From an uncultured Clostridium sp. (GTDB lineage: Bacteria > Bacillota > Clostridia > Lachnospirales > Lachnospiraceae), in assembly GCA_946498245.1 (NCBI GenBank), contig CAMMNN010000024.1:1-54831 (forward strand): DNA of 54,831 nucleotides, given 5' to 3'. The stretch's first letter is position 1. Each line of letters starts with the position of its first letter. The position numbers were made by a program, and so were the translations under genes. This document shows positions 7,854 through 15,432 of this stretch, piece by piece. The notes under the pieces are model-generated. The model ran no database searches and was not told where the DNA came from. It was given only the letters and a program-made list of their open reading frames with translations.

Positions 7854-8771
7854 TTACCTCTTTTCGGGCAAAGAAGGCGGAGCGCTTTTTTTCAGGGAGC
7901 GGATATAGTCAATAGGATTCATTTCCGGGTGCTCTATGGTGTATTTTCGGTATTGGGACGGGGAGGAAAGGTATTTTCGTTTAAAAGCTTTGGAAAACAC
8001 ATCACTGTCCCGGTATCCGCACAAATATGCTATTTCGCTGATGGAATACTCTGTGGTGGTTAAAAGTTCTCTGGCCCGTCCTAAACAAAAATTGGATATG
8101 TATTCTTGGGGCGAATGATCCATTGTCTCTTTAAATAAGGCGCAAAGGTAAAAACGGCTGATTCCCAAATAATTGGCCACATCGGATACTTTGATGGCAT
8201 TTGAATAGTTTGCCCGGATAAAAGCCAGAGCTTTTGTAATATAGTAGTTGGATTTCTTCTCTGTCTCTTCATTTTCAAAATGTCCCTGGGATTTTTGATA
8301 AATTTCTTTTGCCAAAATGCTGAGAAAAGAAAGCAAAAGGGAGTACTGAAAAAGAGATGGAGCGTCAGAAGCGGGGATTTGAAGCAATTCTTCAATTATG
8401 GATACCAGTCCGTCGCTGCTGCTGAATGAAAAAATAGGATTTTTTCGTGAAATTCCAATCTGCTTTACAATTTCCTGAGCTAGATCTCCATTAAATCCGA
8501 TCCAAATATAACTCCAGGGATTGGCGGTGTCCGCGCAGTAATAAGTAGACAACCCAGGCTCAATCAGAAAGCCTTGTCCGGAATGGAGGCGGTATTCCAT
8601 GTCGTCTGTTTTAAAGATACCTTGTCCGGACAAAATAATATGAATAAGGTAGTTTAACCTTACATCAGGGCCGAAGCTGTGACCAGGGTGGCAAATGGAT
8701 TTTCCACCTGTACATAGATAGAGAGCACCAGTAAAGGAAGGGGCTGGAAAAACGACATTAGCATCTTCCAT
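7854..8771 (-). CDS. AraC family transcriptional regulator
   Basis: A 305-residue paralog of the neighbouring AraC protein, with the same effector domain signature (YLIHIILSGQGIF, WSYIWIGFNG) and C-terminal double helix-turn-helix (VANYLGISRFYLCALFKE; ISEIAYLCGYRDSDVFSKAF). ATG 8771 is chosen because AGGAGGTGAT lies just upstream; a longer reading to 8810 has no such site. It ends with a Ser/Lys/Pro-rich tail of about 25 residues absent from the paralog. First gene of the two-gene minus-strand unit, facing away from the sugar-binding protein gene at 8929. Confidence 0.9.
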   Translation of the reverse strand: MEDANVVFPAPSFTGALYLCTGGKSICHPGHSFGPDVRLNYLIHIILSGQGIFKTDDMEYRLHSGQGFLIEPGLSTYYCADTANPWSYIWIGFNGDLAQEIVKQIGISRKNPIFSFSSSDGLVSIIEELLQIPASDAPSLFQYSLLLSFLSILAKEIYQKSQGHFENEETEKKSNYYITKALAFIRANYSNAIKVSDVANYLGISRFYLCALFKETMDHSPQEYISNFCLGRARELLTTTEYSISEIAYLCGYRDSDVFSKAFKRKYLSSPSQYRKYTIEHPEMNPIDYIRSLKKSAPPSLPEKR

Positions 8772-8928
8772 AGAATCACCTCCTGATATATACATATTAT
8801 CACAACTCACTTAAAAAAGATAACACATTTTGACGGATAGAAGTTACATTTGTTTCTAACTGGAAGAAAGCGTAGATTATATAATGAAGGTGTAACAGGG
8901 AAACGCAAAAAAGTGGAGGGCGGTTTTT
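8772..8928. promoter_or_regulatory. Divergent control region, AraC pair / sugar-binding protein
   Basis: This 157-bp gap should hold both promoters. For the plus gene a perfect TATAAT lies at 8880-8885, but the -35 position is poor, as expected of an activator-dependent promoter. The minus side is AT-rich with TAATAT near 8798. I could not pick a convincing AraC direct repeat by eye. Confidence 0.45.
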
Positions 8929-10227
8929 ATGAAGACAAGAAAGAAAATGTTAATGGGTTTGGTTTCTGCAGCGGCAGTATTGATTTCTGCTTGTTCGGGA
9001 AATTCTCAGTCCAGCCAAAGCGGGGAAGAGAGCGCAGCTTCCGGCGGAAATGATACGCTTACAGTAACGATTTGGGACAGCGGACAGAAAGACGGAATTG
9101 ACAAAATAATTGAAGAATATACGGCGGCTACGGGAAATAAGGCAGAGGTTCAGGTGGTTACATGGGATCAGTATTGGACTTTGCTGGAGGCAGGCGCTTC
9201 CGGCGGTGATCTCCCCGATGTCTTTTGGATGCATTCCAATGAAGCGGAACGGTATATGAAAAACGGGATTTTAATGGATCTGACGGATCGGGTAAATTCC
9301 AGCACAAAGTTGGAAATGGACAAGTTCCCGGAGGAGATTAAAGAGTTATATCAGTATGACGGAAAGACTTATGCTATCCCTAAGGATATTGATACCATTG
9401 CGTTATGGTACAATAAAACGCTGTTTGACGAGGCAGGAGTATCTTATCCTGATGAGAGCTGGACATGGGACGATTACTATAACGCGGCTGTACAACTGAC
9501 AAAAGAGGACGGAAGCGTTTATGGAACGGCTATGAATCCGAGCAACAATCAGGATGGCTGGATGAACATCGTTTATTCTATGGGAGGAAGTGTTCTCAGT
9601 GAAGATAAGACCAAATCCGGCTTTGATAGTCCGGAAACAATTGCGGCTATGAATTATGTAGACAGCTTAGTAAAAAATGGAATGCCTTCAGCATCTACTA
9701 TGGCGGAAAATGCCAATGACGCTATGCTCAGTTCCGGAAAGATAGCTATGCTGCCGCTGGGATCCTGGATGGTTGCTCCTATGAAATCCAATGAATACGT
9801 TGTAGAAAATTGTGCTGTAGCAGTATTGCCAAAGGACAAGGATACAGGGAGAAGAGTTTCCATTTATAACGGATTAGGCTGGGCTGTAAACGCCAACACG
9901 AGCAATCCGGAAGCGGCGTGGGAGTTAGTAGAATGGTTTGGATCAAAAGACGGGCAGACCCGTCAGGCGGAGTTGGGAGTATCTATGTCCGCTTACGACG
10001 GAGTTTCTGACGGATGGAAAGCAAATACCGAAGCATTTGACCTTCAGCCTTATTTGGATATGAGAGAAGATGTGGTATTCCGGCCCTATACTGCCACTAC
10101 CGTTACATGGGAAAATAAGATTACGGAAGATTTGAAGGAAGCATGGAACGGAAATATGACCATGGAAGAGGCGTGCAAAAAAGTTGCTGAAGACATGAAT
10201 CAGATTCTTGCGGAAGAAAATCAATAG
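8929..10227 (+). CDS. ABC transporter sugar-binding lipoprotein
   Basis: A 432-residue extracellular solute-binding protein of family 1 (carbohydrate type). A lipoprotein signal peptide ends in ISAC (Cys22), followed by a Ser/Gly-rich linker. The mature part begins LTVTIWDSGQ and includes the familiar blocks LPDVFWMHS, YAIPKDIDTIALWYNKTLFDEAG and IAMLPLGSWMV. It should be anchored outside the membrane and bind an oligosaccharide. It is preceded by GGAGGGCGG. No permease or ATPase gene follows: a terminator ends the transcript within 80 nt, so it must borrow a permease or serve in sensing with the AraC pair. Confidence 0.9.
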   Translation: MKTRKKMLMGLVSAAAVLISACSGNSQSSQSGEESAASGGNDTLTVTIWDSGQKDGIDKIIEEYTAATGNKAEVQVVTWDQYWTLLEAGASGGDLPDVFWMHSNEAERYMKNGILMDLTDRVNSSTKLEMDKFPEEIKELYQYDGKTYAIPKDIDTIALWYNKTLFDEAGVSYPDESWTWDDYYNAAVQLTKEDGSVYGTAMNPSNNQDGWMNIVYSMGGSVLSEDKTKSGFDSPETIAAMNYVDSLVKNGMPSASTMAENANDAMLSSGKIAMLPLGSWMVAPMKSNEYVVENCAVAVLPKDKDTGRRVSIYNGLGWAVNANTSNPEAAWELVEWFGSKDGQTRQAELGVSMSAYDGVSDGWKANTEAFDLQPYLDMREDVVFRPYTATTVTWENKITEDLKEAWNGNMTMEEACKKVAEDMNQILAEENQ

Positions 10228-10258
10228 AGATAAGTTAAAAAGAAATATGTAATTTTTT

Positions 10259-10308
10259 GAAAAAAGACGCAGAAACGAGGGATGTTTTTACGTCTTTTTT
10301 CTTTTTTT
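10259..10308 (+). terminator. Intrinsic terminator after the sugar-binding protein gene
   Basis: AAAAAAGACG (10260-10269) pairs with CGTCTTTTTT (10291-10300), with further T residues after it. The symmetrical A/T flanks would let it work in both directions. Confidence 0.85.
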
Positions 10309-10323
10309 GTAAGTTTTCTTTTC

Positions 10324-10352
10324 TTGCCATAGGAGTTAAATTCTGATAGGAT
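10324..10352 (+). promoter_or_regulatory. Promoter of the membrane-anchored repeat protein gene
   Basis: TTGCCA (10324-10329), 17-nt spacer and TAGGAT (10347-10352), 25 nt before the ATG at 10377. Confidence 0.5.
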
Positions 10353-10376
10353 AGACGTAATTGAATGGAGGATTTT

Positions 10377-12242
10377 ATGACTAACAGAAGGGGAAAAAAG
10401 AAAAAAGAGACATATTTGTGGAATACCATTATGGTAATCTGCGCCATCTGTACAATTTTACTGGCTGTTTTGGTAGTTGTTACGGTTTTTAATAAAATCA
10501 AAAAGGACTCTTCTCAATGGGAAATTGGAGAAGAGAGTACGTCTTCTGAACTTGTAATCGAAACGGAGGCTGTTTACGGCTGGGTAGAAACCGAAGAAGG
10601 GACAAAATTCCGGGAAGAAGACGGATCTTTTGCTCAGAATACCTGGAAAGAGTGGAATCAGGGCTTGTATTATCTCAATGAAGAGGGAATTATGGAAAAA
10701 TCCAATTCCATTGCCTTAGACGGACAGATCTTTACCTTTTCAGATACGGGTATTTTAAAAGATATTCAAATTGATTCGTCCTATACGGCCATGAGTCCAG
10801 AGGAACAGGAAACGGGAAAAGAGAGTATAGTAAGAAGCAGCGAATTTTACGCTTATTTGGATACAAATTCTTCATACGAAGGGGAATTTTATCCCATTGT
10901 TTATAAAAAATCGGCTTCTGAAACAGAAGAATATCTGGGAGGGGAAAGAGTACCGGAGGTTTCTTCGGAGAACTCTCTTTTGATTTCCGATGGATGGATT
11001 TATTATCTTCCTCAAGTATCGGGATCCAGTGCTGTGCTTCCGTCTATGGAACAGGGGGTTTGCAATAAACTGTTCCGTATGAGGCCGGGAGAGAGCAGCA
11101 AGGAATTAATCGCTTCTGAGGTGACAGGGTATTTAGCTGTAGACGGAGGAATCTATTACGCTTCCGGAGGCGGCATTTATAAAGCAGAAACGGGAACCCA
11201 ATATCCGACGGGAGAGGGACAATTCCAAATCCGTATTGAAAATGACGCGTGTTATTTATTAGACGGAATGGGAAATCTGGTATCCGGCAGCTCTTCGGGT
11301 ATGAAAGTCATTGGAGACAGACAGTATAAACTGGATAATGGAAAAATTTCCTATGTACAGGCGGCGCCTCAGGAAAAAGACGGTGTAACCTATGAACTGA
11401 AAAACATGAATGGGAAAAACGCCCTTTGCTGGAGGGACGCTTCCGGCCAAAGCGGAACTTTAGCCCAGTCGGATTATGGAATTAATAGTTTCTGTATCGC
11501 GGAGAACTGGATTTATTACAGTGCTTACGTAAAACAGGGAGAAAACGGGGAACGGTTCAGCCAGATTTACCGGGTTACTTTGGACGGTACGGGAAGGCAG
11601 ACTGCCAGCGAGGTATTTGCCGGCAATATTTTAAATCTGTATTATTATCAGGAAGAGAGAACCATTTACGGGGAGTATTCCCCTGAAAGCTGGAAATCCG
11701 CCTACAGCCAGATTGTAACGGTAGGTCTGGACGGAACCGTGAAAAAAGTTGATGATTCCTCTGTGAGAACTTCGGCTGCCAATGAAAATATGGTTTTGGA
11801 GCTTTTGTTGGCCAGCGATGGAACCCTTACCTGCTATGAGAACCGCTGTCAATGGGATGGGACAGCCCAGACATGGAAAATCTTGGAATCCAGGCCCATT
11901 CAGTTTTCCAATGCTGTTCAGGAGACAGTCGCTTCCAGCGTTTTATTAAATGATGATTCTTCCGCAGGGGGAGGAGAGAGAGAAACAGAAGCCTCCACGG
12001 AAGCCGCTTCGGAAGGGGCTTTGGAAACAATGCCTTCAGAGGCTCCTGCTGAAACCCAGCAGACGGCTCCCGCCCTGCCTCCGGAAACGTTAGAAACACC
12101 GCCCTCAGAGAATATTCCAAGACCGGGAGAAGTTATTGGAGGAGAAGCACCCGGAACGGGCCAAAGCGGGACGGAACGCCCTTCAGAAACTGTTGGAGGA
12201 CAGACAGAAACCAGTCCTGTTGTAATTATTCCGGCTTTATAG
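10377..12242 (+). CDS. Membrane-anchored surface protein with cell-wall-binding-like and propeller-like repeats
   Basis: A 621-residue protein of unknown function. A basic N-terminus (RRGKKKK) precedes one membrane segment (about residues 16-40). Residues about 70-130 look like Gly-Trp/Tyr choline-binding type repeats (YGWVETEEGTKFREEDGS, then GLYYLNEEGIME). The middle contains repeated WIYYxxx / GIYYAS / NWIYYSAY strands, like the DUF5050-type beta-propeller found in clostridial surface proteins. The last ~95 residues are Glu/Thr/Pro/Ser-rich and look disordered. ATG 10377 is chosen because GGAGG lies 5 nt upstream. It has its own promoter and is followed closely by a small gene. It probably stays on the outer face of the membrane. 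Confidence 0.75.
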   Translation: MTNRRGKKKKETYLWNTIMVICAICTILLAVLVVVTVFNKIKKDSSQWEIGEESTSSELVIETEAVYGWVETEEGTKFREEDGSFAQNTWKEWNQGLYYLNEEGIMEKSNSIALDGQIFTFSDTGILKDIQIDSSYTAMSPEEQETGKESIVRSSEFYAYLDTNSSYEGEFYPIVYKKSASETEEYLGGERVPEVSSENSLLISDGWIYYLPQVSGSSAVLPSMEQGVCNKLFRMRPGESSKELIASEVTGYLAVDGGIYYASGGGIYKAETGTQYPTGEGQFQIRIENDACYLLDGMGNLVSGSSSGMKVIGDRQYKLDNGKISYVQAAPQEKDGVTYELKNMNGKNALCWRDASGQSGTLAQSDYGINSFCIAENWIYYSAYVKQGENGERFSQIYRVTLDGTGRQTASEVFAGNILNLYYYQEERTIYGEYSPESWKSAYSQIVTVGLDGTVKKVDDSSVRTSAANENMVLELLLASDGTLTCYENRCQWDGTAQTWKILESRPIQFSNAVQETVASSVLLNDDSSAGGGERETEASTEAASEGALETMPSEAPAETQQTAPALPPETLETPPSENIPRPGEVIGGEAPGTGQSGTERPSETVGGQTETSPVVIIPAL

Positions 12243-12272
12243 AAATTTGTTTTATGTCTAAAGGAGATATTA

Positions 12273-12530
12273 GTGTCTTTATTTCAAAAATATGTTGAAG
12301 TGTACAGCACTTTAAGTATGGAAAAATTTTTTGCTGCAAAAAATATTCTTGCAAATAACAATATTTCGTACAAAGATACAAGTACAAATAATCAGTTGAG
12401 ACTTTCATTTAATAATATGCGTGGGGATAATTGCACATTGTCCCGTGATGGAACTGTAAAAACCAACTACAGTCTATCGGTTAAAAGAAATGATGAGCAT
12501 AAAGCAAGAAATCTTCTTAAATCCATATAA
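12273..12530 (+). CDS. Small protein, possibly DUF2007-like
   Basis: An 85-residue protein starting at GTG with AAGGAG 6 nt upstream. Its pattern (VYSTLSMEKFFAAKNILANNNI, then a short beta region, ending VKRNDEHKARNLLKS) resembles the DUF2007 putative signal-transducing fold, in which a ferredoxin-like domain ends with a D/E-x-A-xx-LL helix. It has no membrane segment. It lies 30 nt after the surface protein gene and may share its transcript. The family match is from pattern only. Confidence 0.6.
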   Translation: MSLFQKYVEVYSTLSMEKFFAAKNILANNNISYKDTSTNNQLRLSFNNMRGDNCTLSRDGTVKTNYSLSVKRNDEHKARNLLKSI

Positions 12531-12536
12531 AACCAC

Positions 12537-12566
12537 TAAAAACAGGGCTGGCTTGACCAGCCCTGT
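12537..12566 (-). terminator. Intrinsic terminator of the minus-strand small gene
   Basis: ACAGGGCTGG (12542-12551) pairs with CCAGCCCTGT (12557-12566). Read on the minus strand the hairpin is followed by TTTTT, so it terminates the gene at 12591-12821. It could also stop plus-strand transcripts from 12273-12530, but lacks a T run there. Confidence 0.8.
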
Positions 12567-12590
12567 CTAATATATATGAATTATAGGATT

Positions 12591-12821
12591 TTATTCATCA
12601 AATTCCACTATGACGTAATACCCTCTGGAATTTTCTCTCACATCTTTTACGGTTCCGTATTCGGAACGGATCCGGTCCCGGTTGGAATAGCAGCCCGACA
12701 TTGCCACGGCGGGATCAATGATATAGCTGTAGCCGCTGGTTCCATCTCTTTCTATAATCTTTACGGTGTCTCCGGGTTTTACCAATCCGGGGCGTTCCAT
12801 CTTAAATTCTTCTGTTCTCAT
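12591..12821 (-). CDS. Small protein of unknown function
   Basis: A 76-residue protein I cannot assign. It begins MRTEEFKMERPG, is preceded by GGGAGG at a good distance and is followed by a proper terminator, so it is a real gene. The segment LVKPGDTVKIIERDGT and the ending GTVKDVRENSRGYYVIVEFDE suggest a small SH3-like beta barrel. It has no signal peptide or membrane segment. It is divergent from the decarboxylase-holB operon. Confidence 0.65.
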   Translation of the reverse strand: MRTEEFKMERPGLVKPGDTVKIIERDGTSGYSYIIDPAVAMSGCYSNRDRIRSEYGTVKDVRENSRGYYVIVEFDE

Positions 12822-12838
12822 GGAATAAGCCTCCCTTG

Positions 12839-12867
12839 TTGAAATAATTGTAATTCTGTTTTATATT
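12839..12867 (+). promoter_or_regulatory. Promoter of the decarboxylase-kinase operon
   Basis: TTGAAA (12839-12844), 17-nt spacer and TATATT (12862-12867), giving a leader of about 80 nt before the TTG start at 12956. Confidence 0.5.
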
Positions 12868-12955
12868 ATAAAAGATGTTGGGCCTTTGTCCCTGTGTTAT
12901 TATAAATCAAGGGGAAAAGAAAGAAAAGGAAAATCTGACGAATAGGAGATGCGGC

Positions 12956-14443
12956 TTGAAAACAGGACTATTGGAACAATTAATGGAATACGGGGAATCG
13001 GATTACTACCCCTTTCATATGCCCGGGCACAAAAGGGAACCTTTGGAGTTTCCGAATCCTTACGCTGTGGATATTACGGAAATAGAAGGCTTTGATAATC
13101 TTCATAATCCCCAGGGAATTTTAAAATCTTCTATGGAATACGCATCAGAGATCTATGGGAGCGGGGAGAGCTGGTATCTGGTAAACGGCAGCACTGCAGG
13201 AATATTAAGCGCAGTCTGCGGACTGACAGAAAGAGGCGGCTCCATCATTATGGGGCGAAACTGTCACCGATCCGCTTACCATGGAGTTTTCCTCAATGAA
13301 TTAAATGTGGAGTATATTTATCCACAATTAATTCCGGAATGGGGGATACAAGGGGGAATTTCGCCGGAAGATGTGGAAAAAGCCATAAGAAATTGTCCCA
13401 AGGCCCAGGCAGTTCTTTTGGTATCCCCGACCTATGAAGGAATTGTTTCTGATATAAAGGAAATTGCAGGGATCTGCCATAAGGCCGGCATTCCGTTAAT
13501 TGTGGACGAGGCTCATGGCGCTCATTTTCCTTTTGCGTATCAGGGGGGCTTTCCCGTTTCTGCTTTGGAAATGGGGGCCGATGTGGTGATCCAGAGCCTT
13601 CATAAAACCCTTCCTTCCTTTACTCAGACGGCAATCCTCCATTTCCGAAAGGGGTTTGGGAGAATGGAAGAAGTAAAGCGGTATCTGCCTATTTTTCAGA
13701 CCAGCAGCCCTTCCTATCTTTTTTTAGCTTCTATGGATCGGTGTATTCGGATAATGGAAGAAGATCAGGGAAACCGTTTAAAAGAGCTTGCCTTGTGGCT
13801 AAAGGAGATTCGGGACTTATCTATGGAATTGGCCTGCCTTGAGATCCTTCCCTCAGACTGGAAAGGCCAATACGGAATTTACGATATGGATCCTTCAAAA
13901 TTAGTAATTTCCGGTAGAAAAGCCGGGGTCAGCGGAAAATGGCTGGCGGACAGACTGCGCCGGAACAGTCATTTGGAAATGGAAATGGCAGGAACCGATT
14001 ACATTTTGGCTATGACCAGTCCCTTTGACAGAAAGGAAGGACTGGAAAGGCTCTGGAAAGCTTTAAAAGCTTTGGATCAGGAAGCTGCGTCTCTGGGTTT
14101 GTGGAAAAATATAAGGCAGAATAAGAAGGACACTTGCAGTAAAACAGAAATTTATCTGGGATCCCAGAGAATGAAAGGAAAGGCTGCCCTGACGATCTAT
14201 GAAGGACGGCGGCGAAAAACGGAGGAAGCGCCTCTGAAAGAAGCCATAGGAAGAATCAGCGGGGAATTTGTTTTTGTTTACCCGCCGGGAATCCCGATTT
14301 TGGCGCCGGGAGAGGAAATTACCAGGGAAATTGTAAACCAGATTGAAGAATACAAACGGAAACATCTGCCGGTAGAGGGAACGCCGGACAGTTCGGCGGA
14401 GTATCTGAAAGTTTTGATTGGAGAATCGGAAAACAATGGGTAA
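12956..14443 (+). CDS. PLP-dependent Orn/Lys/Arg decarboxylase family protein (YaaO-like)
   Basis: A 495-residue fold type I PLP enzyme of the prokaryotic amino acid decarboxylase group. HMPGHKR (residues 21-27) is the N-terminal signature; VDEAHGAH (183-190) holds the Asp that contacts the PLP nitrogen; Lys217 in SLHKTLPS is the expected Schiff-base lysine. The start is taken at TTG 12956, which has AGGAG 7 nt upstream; ATG 12875 would add 27 residues unlike the family. The gene occupies the place of yaaO upstream of a nucleotide kinase and holB as in Bacillus subtilis. The true amino acid substrate is not known for this branch. Confidence 0.85.
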   Translation: MKTGLLEQLMEYGESDYYPFHMPGHKREPLEFPNPYAVDITEIEGFDNLHNPQGILKSSMEYASEIYGSGESWYLVNGSTAGILSAVCGLTERGGSIIMGRNCHRSAYHGVFLNELNVEYIYPQLIPEWGIQGGISPEDVEKAIRNCPKAQAVLLVSPTYEGIVSDIKEIAGICHKAGIPLIVDEAHGAHFPFAYQGGFPVSALEMGADVVIQSLHKTLPSFTQTAILHFRKGFGRMEEVKRYLPIFQTSSPSYLFLASMDRCIRIMEEDQGNRLKELALWLKEIRDLSMELACLEILPSDWKGQYGIYDMDPSKLVISGRKAGVSGKWLADRLRRNSHLEMEMAGTDYILAMTSPFDRKEGLERLWKALKALDQEAASLGLWKNIRQNKKDTCSKTEIYLGSQRMKGKAALTIYEGRRRKTEEAPLKEAIGRISGEFVFVYPPGIPILAPGEEITREIVNQIEEYKRKHLPVEGTPDSSAEYLKVLIGESENNG

Positions 14444-15041
14444 GATATTTTATATTATGGGAAAAAGCGCAGTAGGAAAAGATACTGTTTATAAAGAAAT
14501 TTTAAAAATGCTGCCTGAGTTAAAAACGGTAGTTCCTTATACCACCCGGCCTATCCGCACAGGGGAACAGAATGGCAAAGAGTATTATTTTACAAGCCAG
14601 GAAGAAAAAAGAACCATGGAAGATGCCGGAAAAATCATTGAATGCCGGACATATCAGACCATGATGGGGCCATGGAGCTATTTTACGGTGGACGACGGCC
14701 AGATTGATTTAGAAAATGCCTATTACCTTATGATTGGTACTCTGGAGTCTTATGAGAAAACAAGGGCTTACTTTGGGGCGGAGGCTTTGGTACCTGTTTA
14801 TATTGCAGTAGAAGATGGGATCCGCCTCCAAAGAGCTTTGGATCGGGAAAAATTACAGGAAACGCCTCGTTTCGACGAAGTCTGCCGCCGGTATCTGGCG
14901 GATGAAGAGGATTTCAGCAAAGAAAATATAGAGCGGTGCGGCATTAAAGAGTTTTATGACAATACAGAATTAAAACGGTGTATTAAGGAGATAGCAGAGA
15001 ATATCCGCCACGAAATGTCCGGTGAAACAGGGCTTTTATAG
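14436..15041 (+). CDS. Guanylate kinase-like protein
   Basis: A 201-residue P-loop kinase. Its P-loop is GKSAVGKDT (residues 9-17) and it has the guanylate kinase GMP-binding block YTTRPIRTGEQNGKEYYF. It would phosphorylate GMP or a related nucleotide; the divergent P-loop (usually SGPSGVGKGT) and its setting leave the substrate open. ATG 14436 overlaps the upstream stop by 8 nt, so translation is coupled. In Bacillus this position before holB is held by tmk. The last 18 bp, encoding Glu-Thr-Gly-Leu-Leu-stop, recur exactly at 15433-15450 beyond a small toxin-antitoxin-like insert, so the gene's 3' end seems to be an insertion site. Confidence 0.8.
   Translation: MGKIFYIMGKSAVGKDTVYKEILKMLPELKTVVPYTTRPIRTGEQNGKEYYFTSQEEKRTMEDAGKIIECRTYQTMMGPWSYFTVDDGQIDLENAYYLMIGTLESYEKTRAYFGAEALVPVYIAVEDGIRLQRALDREKLQETPRFDEVCRRYLADEEDFSKENIERCGIKEFYDNTELKRCIKEIAENIRHEMSGETGLL
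15024..15041 (+). repeat. 18-bp direct repeat, left copy (kinase gene 3' end)
   Basis: GAAACAGGGCTTTTATAG encodes the last five residues and stop codon of the kinase gene and is repeated without a mismatch at 15433-15450. The flanking bases differ on both sides, so the repeat is exactly 18 bp. An 18-mer recurring this close is not expected by chance. Confidence 0.9.
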
Positions 15042-15103
15042 GTTTGAAGGAGAAGACGATTTAAAAATAAATGATTATAGGACGAAAAAATGCTGGTAAG
15101 TAG

Positions 15104-15132
15104 TAGAATCGCAGAAAAGGGCATGATATAAT
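15104..15132 (+). promoter_or_regulatory. Promoter of the putative toxin mRNA
   Basis: A perfect TATAAT (15127-15132) with an extended TGA before it; the -35 position reads TAGAAT (17-nt spacer). Transcription would begin near 15139 and reach the terminator at about 15357, giving an RNA of roughly 220 nt. Confidence 0.65.
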
Positions 15133-15170
15133 TTAAGTGTTGTCCAACCGATACCCGGCAACGGGGGGAG

Positions 15171-15278
15171 GTGATAGCTATAGAACTACTACTTACCTTT
15201 ATTATTTCTGTCGGAGCAGGTGTGGCTTGCCACCTCATCTGCAAATGGCTGGATAGAAATAACAAGGACAACAAATAG
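15171..15278 (+). CDS. Putative small hydrophobic type I toxin peptide
   Basis: A 35-codon ORF with an acidic residue at position 5, a hydrophobic span (LLLTFIISVGAGVACHLI, residues 6-23) and a Trp-containing charged tail (CKWLDRNNKDNK). That is the shape of Fst/TxpA-type membrane toxins, and I recall similar short IELL...CKWLD peptides in Lachnospiraceae genomes. GGGGGGAGG lies directly before the GTG, closer than ideal. The codon at the best distance (15180) is ATA where an ATG would be expected, so the toxin may be weakly translated or silenced. A CCCG-GCAA-CGGG hairpin sits just upstream of the ribosome site. Convergent to a short antisense RNA that shares its terminator. Confidence 0.6.
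   Translation: MIAIELLLTFIISVGAGVACHLICKWLDRNNKDNK
15175..15200 (+). repeat. Internal direct repeat a (toxin 5' region)
   Basis: A 26-bp segment covering the toxin's translation start region; it matches 15358-15383 at 23 of 26 positions. Since the second copy is transcribed from the other strand, the two RNAs would be complementary here. This mirrors DRa/DRb of the par locus. A 12-bp inverted match to its 3' half also lies at 15095-15106. Confidence 0.8.
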
Positions 15279-15313
15279 CCTGGTGGGTGCTTTGCCACGA
15301 TAAAAGAAAAGAA

Positions 15314-15351
15314 GAAGCCCTCGACTGTGCGGGAACACGGTCGGGGGCTTC
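15314..15351. terminator. Bidirectional terminator shared by toxin mRNA and antisense RNA
   Basis: A 16-bp stem (15314-15329 with 15336-15351, two wobble pairs) with a 6-nt loop. It is followed by CCTTTT on the plus strand and by TTCTTTTCTTTT on the minus strand, so it can stop both convergent RNAs. Confidence 0.85.
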
Positions 15352-15357
15352 GCCTTT

Positions 15358-15383
15358 TAGCTATAGATATACTGCTTACCTTT
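15358..15383 (+). repeat. Internal direct repeat b (antisense RNA 5' region)
   Basis: Second copy of the 26-bp segment at 15175-15200, with three mismatches. It lies at the 5' end of the predicted antisense RNA and would pair with the toxin mRNA around its start codon. Confidence 0.8.
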
Positions 15384-15393
15384 GCCTACTGGC

Positions 15394-15422
15394 ATTATAG
15401 CATATGCAAATCCCCAATGCAA
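15394..15422 (-). promoter_or_regulatory. Promoter of the antisense RNA
   Basis: Read on the minus strand: TTGCAT (15422-15417), exactly 17 nt, TATAAT (15399-15394) with an extended TGC before it. This is a stronger promoter than that of the toxin mRNA, as expected for an antitoxin RNA kept in excess. Confidence 0.75.
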
Positions 15423-15432
15423 TATTCAAAAC

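Larger units (their letters stand above)
15306..15387 (-). ncRNA. Putative antisense antitoxin RNA
   Basis: Predicted from a strong minus-strand promoter (see 15394-15422) and a terminator read on the minus strand that ends in a T-rich tract (TTCTTTTCTTTT). The RNA would be about 80 nt. Its 5' part is complementary to the toxin start region through the direct repeats and its 3' part is fully complementary to the toxin mRNA terminator. This is the arrangement of RNA II in the par locus of pAD1. Not experimentally known. Confidence 0.6.

Noticed and set aside
8850..8885. Catabolite-responsive (cre) site before the sugar-binding protein gene
   Set aside because: AAAGCGT resembles half of the consensus, but the other half does not match.
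12875..12955. Earlier ATG start for the YaaO-like decarboxylase
   Set aside because: The extra 27 residues (Cys-rich then Lys/Glu-rich) do not fit the family and have no ribosome site, while TTG 12956 does.
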